Assembly: GCF_010685995.1 (NCBI RefSeq)
Contig: NZ_JAAGWK010000018.1
Coordinates: 1-64,000 of the forward strand
DNA from: Goekera deserti
Lineage (GTDB): Bacteria; Actinomycetota; Actinomycetes; Mycobacteriales; Geodermatophilaceae
Direction: 5' to 3'
DNA: 64,000 nucleotides
Shown: positions 8,086-16,717 of the stretch, one piece after another
Layout of the letters: every line of letters begins with the position of its first letter
How positions within the stretch are numbered: position 1 is the first letter of the stretch
Translations under genes and position numbers: made by a program
The notes under the pieces: model-generated
The model's database searches: none
Seen by the model: the letters and a program-made list of their open reading frames with translations, nothing else
Told to the model about the DNA's origin: nothing

Positions 8086-9027
8086 GTGACACCGACTCCC
8101 GCGCCCTCCCCGGCCTGGACGCCGGAACGCGTCGTCGACGTCGACCGGGCCGCCGCGCTGGTCGCCGCGGCCTTCCCCGGGCTCGCCGGCCGACCGGTCG
8201 AGCCGTTCGGCGAGGGCTGGGACAACACCGTGCACCTGGTCGGCGGCGAGTGGGCGTTCCGCTTCCCGCGCCGCGCGTCGGCCCTGCCCGGGTTCCGCCG
8301 CGAACTCGAGGTGCTGCCCCGGCTGGCACCGCTGCTGCCACTGCCGGTGCCGGTGCCCGACCTGGTCGCCGTCGACGACGACCCGGTCTCACCCTGGCCG
8401 TTCACCGGCTCCCGGCTGCTGCCCGGCAGCGAGCTGGCCGAGCTGCGCCTGCCCGAGGCGGACCGGACGGAGGCGGCCGCCGCGCTCGGGGCCTTCCTGC
8501 GGGCCCTGCACGCACCGGCCACCCGGGACGCCGTCGACGTCGCGCTGCCCGTCGACCCGGTCCAGCGCGGCTGGCCCGCCGTCCGGCCGGAGCGCGCCCG
8601 GGCGCTGCTGGACCGGCTGACCGACGACGGCACCTGGCCCGGTGACCCCACCGTGCACGCGCTGCTGACCGAGGCCGGCCGGCTGGACGCACCCGCCGGG
8701 GAGCCGGTGCTCGCGCACGGCGACCTGCACGTGCGGCACGTGCTGCTGGACGGCGCGGGCTCGCTCACCGGCGTCATCGACTGGGGCGACGTGTGCCTCG
8801 CCGACCCCGCCGTCGACCTGTCCGTGGCGTACGCGGCGTTCACCGGCCGGGCGCGGGCGGCGCTGCTGGACTCCTACGGACCGATGGACGCCGAGCGGGA
8901 GCTCCGCGCGCGGGCGCTGGCCGTCCGGCTCAGCGCCCTGCTCGCCGACCACGCCGCCGCCGCGGGCCGGGAGACCCTGCTGGCCGAGGCACTCGCCGGC
9001 CTGCGCCGCGCCGTCGACCCGACCTGA
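8086..9027 (+). CDS. Aminoglycoside-phosphotransferase-family (APH) kinase
   Basis: 313-aa APH/choline-kinase-fold enzyme. N-lobe: GEGWDNTVHLVGGEWAFRFPRR (Lys replaced by Arg in the usual VFRF/P context); hinge around PFTGSRLLPG; catalytic loop VLAHGDLHVRHVLLD (Brenner motif HGDLH); metal-binding GVIDWGDVCLADPAVDLS. These are the essential residues of the family. GTG start at 8086, 87 bp from the divergent reductase start. Such genes phosphorylate antibiotics or small metabolites; nothing here shows a resistance role. Confidence 0.88.
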   Translation: MTPTPAPSPAWTPERVVDVDRAAALVAAAFPGLAGRPVEPFGEGWDNTVHLVGGEWAFRFPRRASALPGFRRELEVLPRLAPLLPLPVPVPDLVAVDDDPVSPWPFTGSRLLPGSELAELRLPEADRTEAAAALGAFLRALHAPATRDAVDVALPVDPVQRGWPAVRPERARALLDRLTDDGTWPGDPTVHALLTEAGRLDAPAGEPVLAHGDLHVRHVLLDGAGSLTGVIDWGDVCLADPAVDLSVAYAAFTGRARAALLDSYGPMDAERELRARALAVRLSALLADHAAAAGRETLLAEALAGLRRAVDPT

Positions 9028-9152
9028 CACGCCACCGCCCGCAGGGTCCACGGAACCCGCCCACACAGCACGCACGAACCGCAGCCACCAGAGTGCGCAG
9101 GAGCACGACCACAGAAAGCGCGCGAACGGCGGGGGCGGGGGCGGGACCCGGG

Positions 9153-9935
9153 TCAGCCGCGCTGCAGGCTCTCGCAGACGGCCAGACCCTCCAGGGCGCC
9201 GTGCTCGGTGGCGCGGCAGCAGTGCACCAGCCAGGCGGCGACGCCGTCCGGGTCGCCGGAGCGGTAGCCGGCGAGCGCGGCCCGGTAGCCGTCGACGCCG
9301 AGCTCGGCGAACCCCACCTCGGGCACGGAGACGGCCTTGGGGTCCAGGCCGCGGGCGATGCCGGTGATCCGGGCCGCACCGCGGGCGACGACGCCGTCGG
9401 CGAGCCGGAACGGCGCCATCGCGGCCAGCTCTCCGTGCACCACCGCGGCGATCAGCACCGCCGGCAGCGTGGTGGTCGCGGTGATCACCGAGAACAGCGC
9501 GCCCAGCCGCGGCCCGACGTCCGGGGCGGGGCGGCCGAGGTCGGCGGCCGGCGCCAGGTCGGCGGCGGCGAGCACGTGCAGCCGGGCGAGCACCTGGCCG
9601 GGGGCGCGGTCCCAGGTGTCCACCATGGCGCCCAGGCCCACCGACACCCGCAGCGAGCCCTGCAGCACCGGGTCGTGCACGTCACCGGCGCGCAACTCGG
9701 CCAGCGGCACGTCCACGCCCTCCAGCGCGGCCGACGCCCGCGCCCCGCGCAGCGCGGACTCCGAGCTGACCCCGGCCGACTCCCGGCGCAGCACCTTGTG
9801 GCCCAGCAGCCGGTCGACGGAGGCGCGGGCCGACTCGGCGGCCTCGGCGACCCCGGGCAGCCCGAGCAGCGGCGCGAGCGGGTCGGGGGCGGCCGGGCGG
9901 GGCGCGGACGCGCCGGGGCGCATCGGGATGGTCAC
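9153..9935 (-). CDS. Fic-like protein with degenerate catalytic motif
   Basis: 260 aa. The overall plan is Fic-like: an N-terminal SSESALRGARASAALEGVDVPLAEL (as in Fic proteins that bind an inhibitory helix) and, about 120 residues later, VHGELAAMAPFRLADGVVARGAARITG where active enzymes have HPFxxGNGRxxR. The catalytic His is Ala and the GNGR phosphate loop is lost (ADGVVAR). AMP transfer is therefore unlikely; it may be a structural or regulatory pseudoenzyme. Start GTG at 9935. In actinobacteria relatives of this gene are often near the ssd/HAD locus, as here. Confidence 0.6.
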   Translation of the reverse strand: MTIPMRPGASAPRPAAPDPLAPLLGLPGVAEAAESARASVDRLLGHKVLRRESAGVSSESALRGARASAALEGVDVPLAELRAGDVHDPVLQGSLRVSVGLGAMVDTWDRAPGQVLARLHVLAAADLAPAADLGRPAPDVGPRLGALFSVITATTTLPAVLIAAVVHGELAAMAPFRLADGVVARGAARITGIARGLDPKAVSVPEVGFAELGVDGYRAALAGYRSGDPDGVAAWLVHCCRATEHGALEGLAVCESLQRG

Positions 9936-9988
9936 CCGCGCAACGGTACGAGCCGGCGGTGCGGCGCACTCGCCTAGGCTGTGCCGCG

Positions 9989-10543
9989 ATGGCCGCCCCG
10001 CTGACCCTGCTCGTCGTCCGGCACGGCCAGAGCGAGTGGAACGCCGCCGGGCTGATGCAGGGCCAGGTGGCGCACGTGCCGTTGACCGAGCTCGGGCACG
10101 CCCAGGCCCGTTCCGCGGCCGACGAGCTGGCGTCGCTCGCTCCCGGCGCGCTGCTGAGCAGCGACCTGCAGCGAGCCGTGCAGACCGCCGAGCACTGCGC
10201 CCGCACCACCGGGCTGCCGGTGACCACGACCCCGGCGCTGCGCGAGCAGGGCTACGGCGACTACGAGGGCCGGCCCAGCCGCGAGCTGTGGGACCTCGTC
10301 GACTGGACCGACGTGCACTGGGCGGCGCCCGGCGGCGGCGAGAGCCTGGCCCAGCTGCACGCCCGGGTGGCCGGCTTCCTGGAACTGCTGCGCGCCGACC
10401 CGCCCGCCGACGTCGTCGCGCTGGTGACCCACGGCGACACGATCCGCGCCCTGACCGCGGTGCTCGCCGGCGACGGACCCGAGGCGATGCCGGTGGTCAC
10501 CCCGCACAACGGCACGGTCACCCGCGTCGAGCTGCCGCGGTGA
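9989..10543 (+). CDS. Histidine phosphatase, probable alpha-ribazole-phosphate phosphatase
   Basis: 184-aa phosphoglycerate-mutase-like enzyme: LLVVRHGQSEWNAAG carries the phospho-His (RHG), LLSSDLQRAVQTAE the second Arg, LREQGYGDYEG the acid/base Glu, and ALVTHGDTIRAL the second catalytic His. It lies 19 bp ahead of cobU and cobS, which make and join the lower-ligand half, so removing phosphate from alpha-ribazole phosphate or adenosylcobalamin phosphate is the likely job (CobC of enteric bacteria). I avoid that symbol because cobC is used below for the decarboxylase. ATG start at 9989. Confidence 0.85.
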   Translation: MAAPLTLLVVRHGQSEWNAAGLMQGQVAHVPLTELGHAQARSAADELASLAPGALLSSDLQRAVQTAEHCARTTGLPVTTTPALREQGYGDYEGRPSRELWDLVDWTDVHWAAPGGGESLAQLHARVAGFLELLRADPPADVVALVTHGDTIRALTAVLAGDGPEAMPVVTPHNGTVTRVELPR

Positions 10544-10562
10544 GCGCGGGCGGTGTCGGGCC

Positions 10563-11084
10563 GTGAGCCGGGTGCTGGTGCTCGGCGGCTCACGGTCGGG
10601 CAAGTCCGCGCACGCCGAGTCGCTGCTGGCAGGCCGGGACGACGTCCTGTACCTGGCGACCTCGCGGGTCGAGGACACCGACGCCGACTGGGCCGAGCGG
10701 GTCCGGCTGCACCGCGACCGCCGCCCCGCGGGCTGGACGACGCTGGAGACCACCCTGCCCTCGGACCTGATCCGGCCCGGCGCGGTGCTGGTGGACAGCA
10801 TCACCACCTGGGTGGCGGCGCTGATGGACGAGACCGGTGTGTGGACCGACGACGAGGCAGCCCCGGCGCGGCTGGCCGGCCGCTGCGACGCCCTGGTCAA
10901 CGCCTGGGTGATGACGCCGGCGCACGTGGTGGCGGTCAGCGACGAGGTCGGGCTGGGCGTCGTGCCGGAGACCCGCTCGGGCCGGCTGTTCCGGGACACC
11001 CTGGGCACGGTCAACCAGCGGCTGGCCGCCACCGCCGACGAGGTGTGGTTCGTGGTCGCCGGGCTGCCCCAGCGCCTGCGGTGA
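10563..11084 (+). CDS. cobU: Adenosylcobinamide kinase / adenosylcobinamide-phosphate guanylyltransferase
   Basis: 173 aa, the usual CobU length. P-loop LVLGGSRSGKSAHAE (residues 4-18), LATSRVEDTD, the HRDRRPAGWTTLE segment containing the His that is guanylylated in the family, VLVDSITTWVAAL, and VAVSDEVGLGVVPETRSGRLFRDTLGTVNQRLA are all diagnostic. It activates (adenosyl)cobinamide with ATP and GTP to AdoCbi-GDP in the cytosol. GTG start 19 bp after the phosphatase stop; the stop overlaps the cobS GTG, so the three genes form one coupled operon. Confidence 0.95.
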   Translation: MSRVLVLGGSRSGKSAHAESLLAGRDDVLYLATSRVEDTDADWAERVRLHRDRRPAGWTTLETTLPSDLIRPGAVLVDSITTWVAALMDETGVWTDDEAAPARLAGRCDALVNAWVMTPAHVVAVSDEVGLGVVPETRSGRLFRDTLGTVNQRLAATADEVWFVVAGLPQRLR

Positions 11085-11836
11085 GGCGACCGTGGTGGGC
11101 CGGCCCCGCCGAGTCGCTCGCGCTGCTGACCGCCGTCCGGGTGCCGGCGGCCGCCTCGGCCCGCGGGGTGCTGCCGTGGGCGCCGCTGACCGGGCTGCTG
11201 CTCGGCCTCGCCGCAGCGGGCACCGCCTGGTTGGCGGCCCGGTACGCGACACCGCAGGTCGGCGCGGTGCTGGGCGTGGCGGTGCTGGCCGCGCTGACCC
11301 GCGGGCTGCACCTGGACGGGCTGGCCGACACCGCCGACGGGCTGGGCCCGCTGCGCGGCCGGGAACGCGCGCTGGCGGTGATGCGCCAGGGCGACGTCGG
11401 CCCGTTCGGCGTCGTCACCCTGGTGCTGGTGCTGCTGCTGCAGGTGGCCTGCCTGGCCGCGCTGCTCGACCGGGACGGCGGCTGGCCGGCCCTGGTCACC
11501 GCGGTGGTCACCGCCCGGCTGGCCATGGCACGCACCGGGCTGGCGGGGGTGCCGGTGGCCGAGGGGTCCTCGCTGGGCCGGGCGGTGGCCGGCACGGTGT
11601 CCCGCGGCTGGCTGGCCGGTGCGCTGCTGCTGTGCCTGGCGGCGGCTGCGGGCGCGGGAGCGGTGACGACCTCCCCGTGGGCGGCCACGGCCGTCGCGGT
11701 CGGGCTGGTCTGCTCCGAGCTGCTGTACCGGCGCGCGGTCGGCCGGCTCGGTGGGGTCAACGGCGACGTGATGGGGGCGATGGGCGAGGTGGCGGCCACC
11801 GCCGCCCTGCTGACCGCCGTCGTGCTGACCGGCTGA
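11081..11836 (+). CDS. cobS: Adenosylcobinamide-GDP ribazoletransferase
   Basis: 251-aa polytopic membrane protein, the cobalamin synthase that joins AdoCbi-GDP and alpha-ribazole (phosphate) at the membrane. Hallmarks: LTRGLHLDGLADTADGLGP (acidic metal-binding loop), ALAVMRQGDVGPFGV and GGVNGDVMGAMGEVAATAALL near the C-terminus, with about six hydrophobic helices. The GTG at 11081 overlaps the cobU stop. Transcription runs into the long hairpin at 11849-11907, facing cobN. Confidence 0.95.
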   Translation: MRRPWWAGPAESLALLTAVRVPAAASARGVLPWAPLTGLLLGLAAAGTAWLAARYATPQVGAVLGVAVLAALTRGLHLDGLADTADGLGPLRGRERALAVMRQGDVGPFGVVTLVLVLLLQVACLAALLDRDGGWPALVTAVVTARLAMARTGLAGVPVAEGSSLGRAVAGTVSRGWLAGALLLCLAAAAGAGAVTTSPWAATAVAVGLVCSELLYRRAVGRLGGVNGDVMGAMGEVAATAALLTAVVLTG

Positions 11837-11848
11837 CCCCCTGCGTCC

Positions 11849-11907
11849 CACGGTGTACCCCGGACCCCCGTCCCGCAGCCGGGACCGGGGGTCCGGGGTA
11901 CACCGTG
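11849..11907. terminator. Bidirectional terminator-like hairpin between cobS and cobN
   Basis: The left arm 11849-11874 (CACGGTGTACCCCGGACCCC...) and right arm 11881-11907 (...GGGGTCCGGGGTACACCGTG) pair over about 26 bp with one bulged base and a 6-nt loop. It lies 12 bp after the cobS stop and 157 bp beyond the end of the convergent cobN. The symmetrical stem without a clear T-run is typical of high-GC actinobacterial terminators. Confidence 0.75.
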
Positions 11908-12063
11908 CACGTCATCGCTCCGGCCGGTGCGCGGACCCGGGCCGGTCGCCCGCACCACGCCCTGCGGCCAGCTCGCGTCCGGCCGCGCCCTGACCGGTGG
12001 ACCGGTCGACCGAACGTCCGCGCCCGGCGGCGCCGCCACGCGTGGCGGTCCGTGCCGTGCCCG

Positions 12064-15000
12064 TCAGGCCTGCGCGCCGGCGCCCGGCTGCTGGGCCGGG
12101 GTCCCGCCGCCCTCCAGGTCGCCCTCGGTGTCCAGGTAGGCCTGGCGCAGGTCGGCGAGCAGCTGCGGGTCGGGCTCGGCCCACATCTGCCGGTCGACCG
12201 CCTCCAGCAGTCGCTCGGCGATGCCGTGCAGCGCCCACGGGTTGGACTCCTCCATGAACGCCCGGTTCTCCGGGTCCAGCACGTAGGTCTGCGCCAGCTT
12301 CTCGTACATCCAGTCGGCGACGACGCCGGTGGTCGCGTCGTAGCCGAACAGGTAGTCGACGGTGGCGGCCATCTCGAAGGCGCCCTTGTAGCCGTGCCGG
12401 CGCATCGCGGCCAGCCACTTGGGGTTGACCACCCGGGCCCGGAACACCCGGGACGTCTCCTCCACCAGCGAGCGGGTGCGCACGTGCTCGGGCCGGGTGG
12501 AGTCGCCGATGTAGGCCTTGGGCGAGCTGCCGGTCAGCGCGCGCACCGTCGCCACCATGCCGCCGTGGTACTGGAAGTAGTCGTCGGAGTCGGCGATGTC
12601 GTGCTCGCGGGTGTCGATGTTCTTCGCCGCCACCGCGATCCGCCGGTAGGAGGTCTCCATGTCCGGCCGGGCGGCGACGCCGTCCAGCCCGCGACCGTAG
12701 GCGTAGCCGCCCCAGACGGCGTAGACCTCGGCCAGGTCGGCGTCCCCGCGCCAGTCCCGGCTGTCGATCAGCGACAGCAACCCGGCCCCGTAGGCACCCG
12801 GCTTGGAGCCGAACACCCGGGTGGTGGCCCGCCGGCGGTCGCCGTGCTCGGCGACGTCGGCCTCCACGTGCGCCCGGACGAAGTTCTGCTCCGGCGTCTC
12901 GTCCAGCCCGGCGGCCATGGCCACGGCGTCGTCCATCATGGTGACGACGTGCGGGAAGGCGTCCCGGAAGAAGCCGGAGATCCGCACGGTGACGTCGATC
13001 CGGGGCCGGCCGAGCTCGGCGAGTGGGATCGGCTCCAGCTTCGTCACCCGGCGGCTGGCCTCGTCCCAGACCGGGCGGATGCCCAGCAGCGCCAGCACCT
13101 GGGCGACGTCGTCACCGGAGGTGCGCATGGCCGAGGTGCCCCACACCGAGAGCCCGACCGAGCGCGGGTGGCCCCCGGTCTCGGAGACGTAGCGCTCGAC
13201 CAGCGACTCGGCCAGGCCCTGCCCGGTCTCCCAGGCCAGCCGGGAGGGCACGGCGCGCGGATCGACGGAGTAGAAGTTGCGCCCGGTCGGCAGCACGTTG
13301 ACCAGCCCGCGCAGCGGGGACCCCGACGGGCCCGCCGGGATGTAGCCGCCGTCCAGGGCGTGCAGCGTCATGTCCAGCTCGTCGGTGGTCTTCTCCAGCC
13401 GGGGCACCACCTCGGCGACGGCGAACTGCAGCACCCGCTCGACGTCCGGGGAGTCCTCGCCCAGCACCTCGCGGACCACCGGCGCCACGGCCTCGGCGGT
13501 CCAGCCGGCCGCCTCCATGCCGGTGACCAGCGCGAGCGCCCGGGCCTCGACGTCGTCGGTCTCGTGCAGGCCGGCCGAGCCGTCCTCCACCAGGCCGAGC
13601 GCCTCGCGCAGGCCGGGCAGCGCGACCGAGCCGCCCCAGATCTGCCGGGCCCGCAGGATGGCGAGCACCAGCCCGACCCGGCCGTCACCGGTGGGCGGGG
13701 AGCCGAACACGTGCAGCCCGTCGCGGATCTGGGAGTCCTTGACCGCGCAGAGCCAGCCGTCGACGTTGAGGATCATCTCGTCGAACTCAGCGTCGTGCGG
13801 GCGCCCGTCCAGCCCCAGGTCGTGGTCGAGCTTCGCGGCCTGGATCAGCGTCCAGATCTGCTGGCGGACGGCGGGCAGCTTGGGCGGGTCCATCGCGGCG
13901 ATGTTGGCGTGCTCGTCGAGCAGCTGCTCCAGCCGGGCGATGTCGCCGTAGGTGTCCGCCCGGGCCATCGGCGGCACCATGTGGTCGATCAGGGTGGCGT
14001 GCGCCCGGCGCTTGGCCTGGCTGCCCTCCCCCGGGTCGTTGACCAGGAACGGGTAGATCATCGGCACGTTGCCCAGCGCCGCGTCGGGCGCGCAGGACGC
14101 CGAGAGCCCGACGGTCTTGCCCGGCATCCACTCCAGGTTGCCGTGCTTGCCGACGTGGATCACCGCGTGCGCGCCGAACTCGTGCCGCAGCCACCAGTAG
14201 GCGGCCAGGTAGTGGTGGCTCGGCGGCAGGTCGGGGTCGTGGTAGATCGCGATCGGGTTCTCGCCGAAGCCGCGCGGCGGCTGCACCATCACCACGGTGT
14301 TGCCGGCGCGCAGGGCGGCGAACACGATGCAGTCGTCGGTCGGGTCCACGAACAGCTCGCCGGGCGGCGGGCCCCAGTGCTCGACCATCCGGTCGGTCAG
14401 CTCGGCCGGCAGCGTGTCGAAGAAGGCGCGGTAGGCGTCTGCCTTGATCCGCACCGGCTGGCCGGAGAGCTGCTCCGCGGTGAGCCACTCGGGGTCCTGC
14501 CCGCCGGCGACGATCAGCGCGTGCACCAGCGCGTCGCCGTCCAGGTCGGCGACGCCGGGGAAGGAACCCTCGCCGTCGAAGGGCCCGATGTCGTAGCCCT
14601 GCCCGGCCATCGCGGCCAGCAGCCGGACCACCGACGCCGGGGTGTCCAGGCCGACGGCGTTGCCGATCCGGGAGTGCTTGGTCGGGTAGGCGCTCAGCAT
14701 CATCACCACGCGGCGCTCGGCCGGCGGGATGTGCCGCAGTCGGGCGTGGCCCAGCGCGATGCCGGCGACCCGGTCGGCGCGCTCGGGGTCGGCGACGTAG
14801 CTGGTCAGCCCCTCGTCGTCGACCTCCTTGAAGGAGAACGGCACGGTGATGATCCGGCCGTCGAACTCCGGGATGGCCACCTGGTTGCCCACGTCCAGCG
14901 GGGAGAGCCCGTCGTCGTTGGCCGCCCAGGTGGCGCGGTCGCTGCCCAGCACCAGGCCCTGGACCACCGGCACGTCCAGGTCGGCGAGCAGGCCGACGTC

Positions 15001-15702
15001 CCAGGCGCCGTCGTCCCCACCGGCCTGCACGGCGGCCGGGGTCTGGCCGCCGGCGGCGAGCACGGTGACCACGAGGGTGTCCACGCCGCGCAGCGCGTCG
15101 ATCATGGCCGGGTCGATCTGGCGCAGCGAGGCGGTGTAGATCGGCAGCGCCTGCCCACCCGCGGCCTCGATGGACCGGCACAGCACGTCGACGAACGCGG
15201 TGTTGCCGGCCAGGTGGTGCGCCCGGTAGTACAGGACGCCGACCGTGGGCCCGTCGTTGACCGCGGGGCGGGGCACGACCCCCCAGGACGGCGCGACGGC
15301 GGGCGCGTCGAAGCCCTCGCCGTCCAGCAGGATGGTGTCGGACAGGAAGCGGTGCAGCTGCACGACGTTCTCCGGGCCGCCCTGGGCCAGGTAACCGTGG
15401 GCCTGCGTGGCCAGCCCCATCGGGACGGTGGACAGCTCCATCAGCTCGGCGTCCGGGATCTGCTCGCCACCCAGCACGATCACCGGGCGGGGGCCGGCGA
15501 GCAGCGGGGCGATCATCTCCTCGTACCGGCGCCGCGTCCCGAGGATCCGGACGACGACCAGGTCGGTGCCCTCGCAGAACTCGGCCAGCTTCTCCGGGCC
15601 CACGCGGTACGGGTTGCCCAGCTTCCAGTCGGAGTCCGAGGTGCGCGCCGACAGCAGGTCGGTGTCGGAGGTGGACAGCAGGGCGAACGTGCGTGTGCTC
15701 AT
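12064..15702 (-). CDS. cobN: Cobaltochelatase subunit CobN
   Basis: 1212-aa large subunit of the ATP-dependent aerobic cobaltochelatase, which inserts Co2+ into hydrogenobyrinic acid a,c-diamide. Family marks: VGVLYYRAHHLAGNTAFVD, AVGLDTPASVVRLLAAM, HHYLAAYWWLRHEFGAHAVIHVGKHGNLEWMPGK (the His-rich magnesium/cobalt chelatase H-subunit signature), GRNFYSVDPRAVPSRLAWETG and NPKWLAAMRRHGYKGAFEMAATVDYLFGYDATT. The ATG at 15702 has GAGGGAGG upstream; a longer open frame is leader RNA. The AdoCbl riboswitch at 15757-15850 precedes it. The matching ATPase subunits are the ChlI/D fusion at 51464, 36 kb away. Confidence 0.97.
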   Translation of the reverse strand: MSTRTFALLSTSDTDLLSARTSDSDWKLGNPYRVGPEKLAEFCEGTDLVVVRILGTRRRYEEMIAPLLAGPRPVIVLGGEQIPDAELMELSTVPMGLATQAHGYLAQGGPENVVQLHRFLSDTILLDGEGFDAPAVAPSWGVVPRPAVNDGPTVGVLYYRAHHLAGNTAFVDVLCRSIEAAGGQALPIYTASLRQIDPAMIDALRGVDTLVVTVLAAGGQTPAAVQAGGDDGAWDVGLLADLDVPVVQGLVLGSDRATWAANDDGLSPLDVGNQVAIPEFDGRIITVPFSFKEVDDEGLTSYVADPERADRVAGIALGHARLRHIPPAERRVVMMLSAYPTKHSRIGNAVGLDTPASVVRLLAAMAGQGYDIGPFDGEGSFPGVADLDGDALVHALIVAGGQDPEWLTAEQLSGQPVRIKADAYRAFFDTLPAELTDRMVEHWGPPPGELFVDPTDDCIVFAALRAGNTVVMVQPPRGFGENPIAIYHDPDLPPSHHYLAAYWWLRHEFGAHAVIHVGKHGNLEWMPGKTVGLSASCAPDAALGNVPMIYPFLVNDPGEGSQAKRRAHATLIDHMVPPMARADTYGDIARLEQLLDEHANIAAMDPPKLPAVRQQIWTLIQAAKLDHDLGLDGRPHDAEFDEMILNVDGWLCAVKDSQIRDGLHVFGSPPTGDGRVGLVLAILRARQIWGGSVALPGLREALGLVEDGSAGLHETDDVEARALALVTGMEAAGWTAEAVAPVVREVLGEDSPDVERVLQFAVAEVVPRLEKTTDELDMTLHALDGGYIPAGPSGSPLRGLVNVLPTGRNFYSVDPRAVPSRLAWETGQGLAESLVERYVSETGGHPRSVGLSVWGTSAMRTSGDDVAQVLALLGIRPVWDEASRRVTKLEPIPLAELGRPRIDVTVRISGFFRDAFPHVVTMMDDAVAMAAGLDETPEQNFVRAHVEADVAEHGDRRRATTRVFGSKPGAYGAGLLSLIDSRDWRGDADLAEVYAVWGGYAYGRGLDGVAARPDMETSYRRIAVAAKNIDTREHDIADSDDYFQYHGGMVATVRALTGSSPKAYIGDSTRPEHVRTRSLVEETSRVFRARVVNPKWLAAMRRHGYKGAFEMAATVDYLFGYDATTGVVADWMYEKLAQTYVLDPENRAFMEESNPWALHGIAERLLEAVDRQMWAEPDPQLLADLRQAYLDTEGDLEGGGTPAQQPGAGAQA

Positions 15703-15756
15703 GGCGAGCCTCCCTCGGGGTCCGCGCGTGCAGGTGTCGGACCTCGTGTCGTCGGG

Positions 15757-15850
15757 CACGGCAGCCGGCGTCTGGCTCCCCCGGTCGCCCGGGGTCACAG
15801 TGGCGGGACCGCGCCGGCTCGTGTTCCGGCTTCCTCGCTGCACTGCCGTG
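15757..15850 (-). promoter_or_regulatory. Adenosylcobalamin riboswitch (cobN leader)
   Basis: Read on the minus strand the element has the conserved cobalamin core: GAGGAAGCCGG, CCGGCGCGGTCCCGCCACTG (B12 box, GCCACTG at 15798-15804), and GGAGCCAGACGCCGG. The closing helix is CACGGCAG (15843-15850) with CTGCCGTG (15757-15764), 8 bp. It ends 55 bp before the cobN ATG. Known behaviour of the class: AdoCbl binding lowers downstream expression. Confidence 0.93.
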
Positions 15851-16103
15851 ATGCGCCGACGGTACCGCCCCTCCCCCGGCCGCCTCCCGGCGCGCGCGGC
15901 GAGGCCCCCGCGTCCGGTGCGCCGGGCCGGGCGCCGCCCAGGCACCGTCGGCACCTCCGGGTCACCGCCCCACGGCCGGACCCGCGGCCGGTGACCTCGC
16001 GGTGCCGACGCTGGACGCCACGGGCCACGAGGACGGCCAGGCAGGCGCAGGCGGGCGCGGTGGCGTCGTTGCGGTGGCGGGCGCGCCGGGGCACGCTCGC
16101 GGG

Positions 16104-16598
16104 GTGGCCAGGACACGCGAGCGCGCGCCGGTGACGCCCGAGCGGGAGGCGGAGCTGGCGGCGGTGAGGGCCGCGGTGACCCGCCGGATCGGTCCCGAGT
16201 TCGTCGCCGCGCGGCTGGTCCCGCTGCTCACGCTCCCGGTCGACCTGGCCCTGCCGCTGCTCCGGCGCCTGCGGGGCCGGACGGGCGTGGCGCTGGCCCC
16301 CGACCTGGTCACCCAGCTGAACACGGTGGCCGTCGTCGCAGCGGTGCACGCCCTGCGGCGTCGTCCCCGGTCCCGGGCGGAGCGGTGGGCGGCTGCGGGT
16401 GCCGCGGTCTGGTGCGCCACCAGTCCGCTGCTGGCGGCGCGCACCGACCGGCTGGTGGTGCTCCGCGGGCGCTCGCCGCTGTGGGCCTACGTGGTCGGCG
16501 GCGTCCTCAGCGTGCCGGTGAGCGTCGCGACCGTCACGGCGATGCTGGTCGTCATGCGCTCCGCCCGCGACGAGCACCGGCGCGCCACCGGTCACTGA
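16104..16598 (+). CDS. Hypothetical membrane protein
   Basis: 164 aa. After a charged N-terminus (VTPEREAELAAVRAAVTRRIG) come hydrophobic stretches around LVPLLTLPVDLALPLL, LNTVAVVAAVHAL, WAAAGAAVWCATSPLLAA and SPLWAYVVGGVLSVPVSVATVTAMLVVM. I do not recognise a family. The GTG at 16104 is preferred because the open frame upstream overlaps the cobN leader. Coding frame and GC3 look genuine; nothing in the context indicates a role. Confidence 0.5.
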   Translation: MARTRERAPVTPEREAELAAVRAAVTRRIGPEFVAARLVPLLTLPVDLALPLLRRLRGRTGVALAPDLVTQLNTVAVVAAVHALRRRPRSRAERWAAAGAAVWCATSPLLAARTDRLVVLRGRSPLWAYVVGGVLSVPVSVATVTAMLVVMRSARDEHRRATGH

Positions 16599-16669
16599 CC
16601 TGCCGGCGCGGCGACAGGTGCCCGCCGGCCAGGACGCGCGCGCGGGGCCCCCGGACGGCTGCTCAGGCA

Positions 16670-16690
16670 AGCCTCAGTTGGCTGGTGGGG
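16670..16690 (+). promoter_or_regulatory. Putative IdeR/DtxR iron box ahead of the DUF1540 gene
   Basis: CTCAGGCAAGCCTCAGTTGG contains AGGCAAGCCT, a common half-conserved form of the actinobacterial iron box (consensus TTAGGTTAGGCTAACCTAA). It lies about 30 bp before the ATG at 16718. A second iron-box-like site sits on the other side of this gene pair. Assigned by eye to a motif; no scoring was done. Confidence 0.45.
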
Positions 16691-16717
16691 TCGCCGGGGA
16701 GGTGTCACCCTCGTCCC

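Noticed and set aside
11092-16134. A 1680-codon open frame on the + strand opposite cobN
   Set aside because: It is antisense shadow of cobN caused by the high GC3; composition is Val/Gln/His/Arg-rich with no domain, and cobN has all family motifs.
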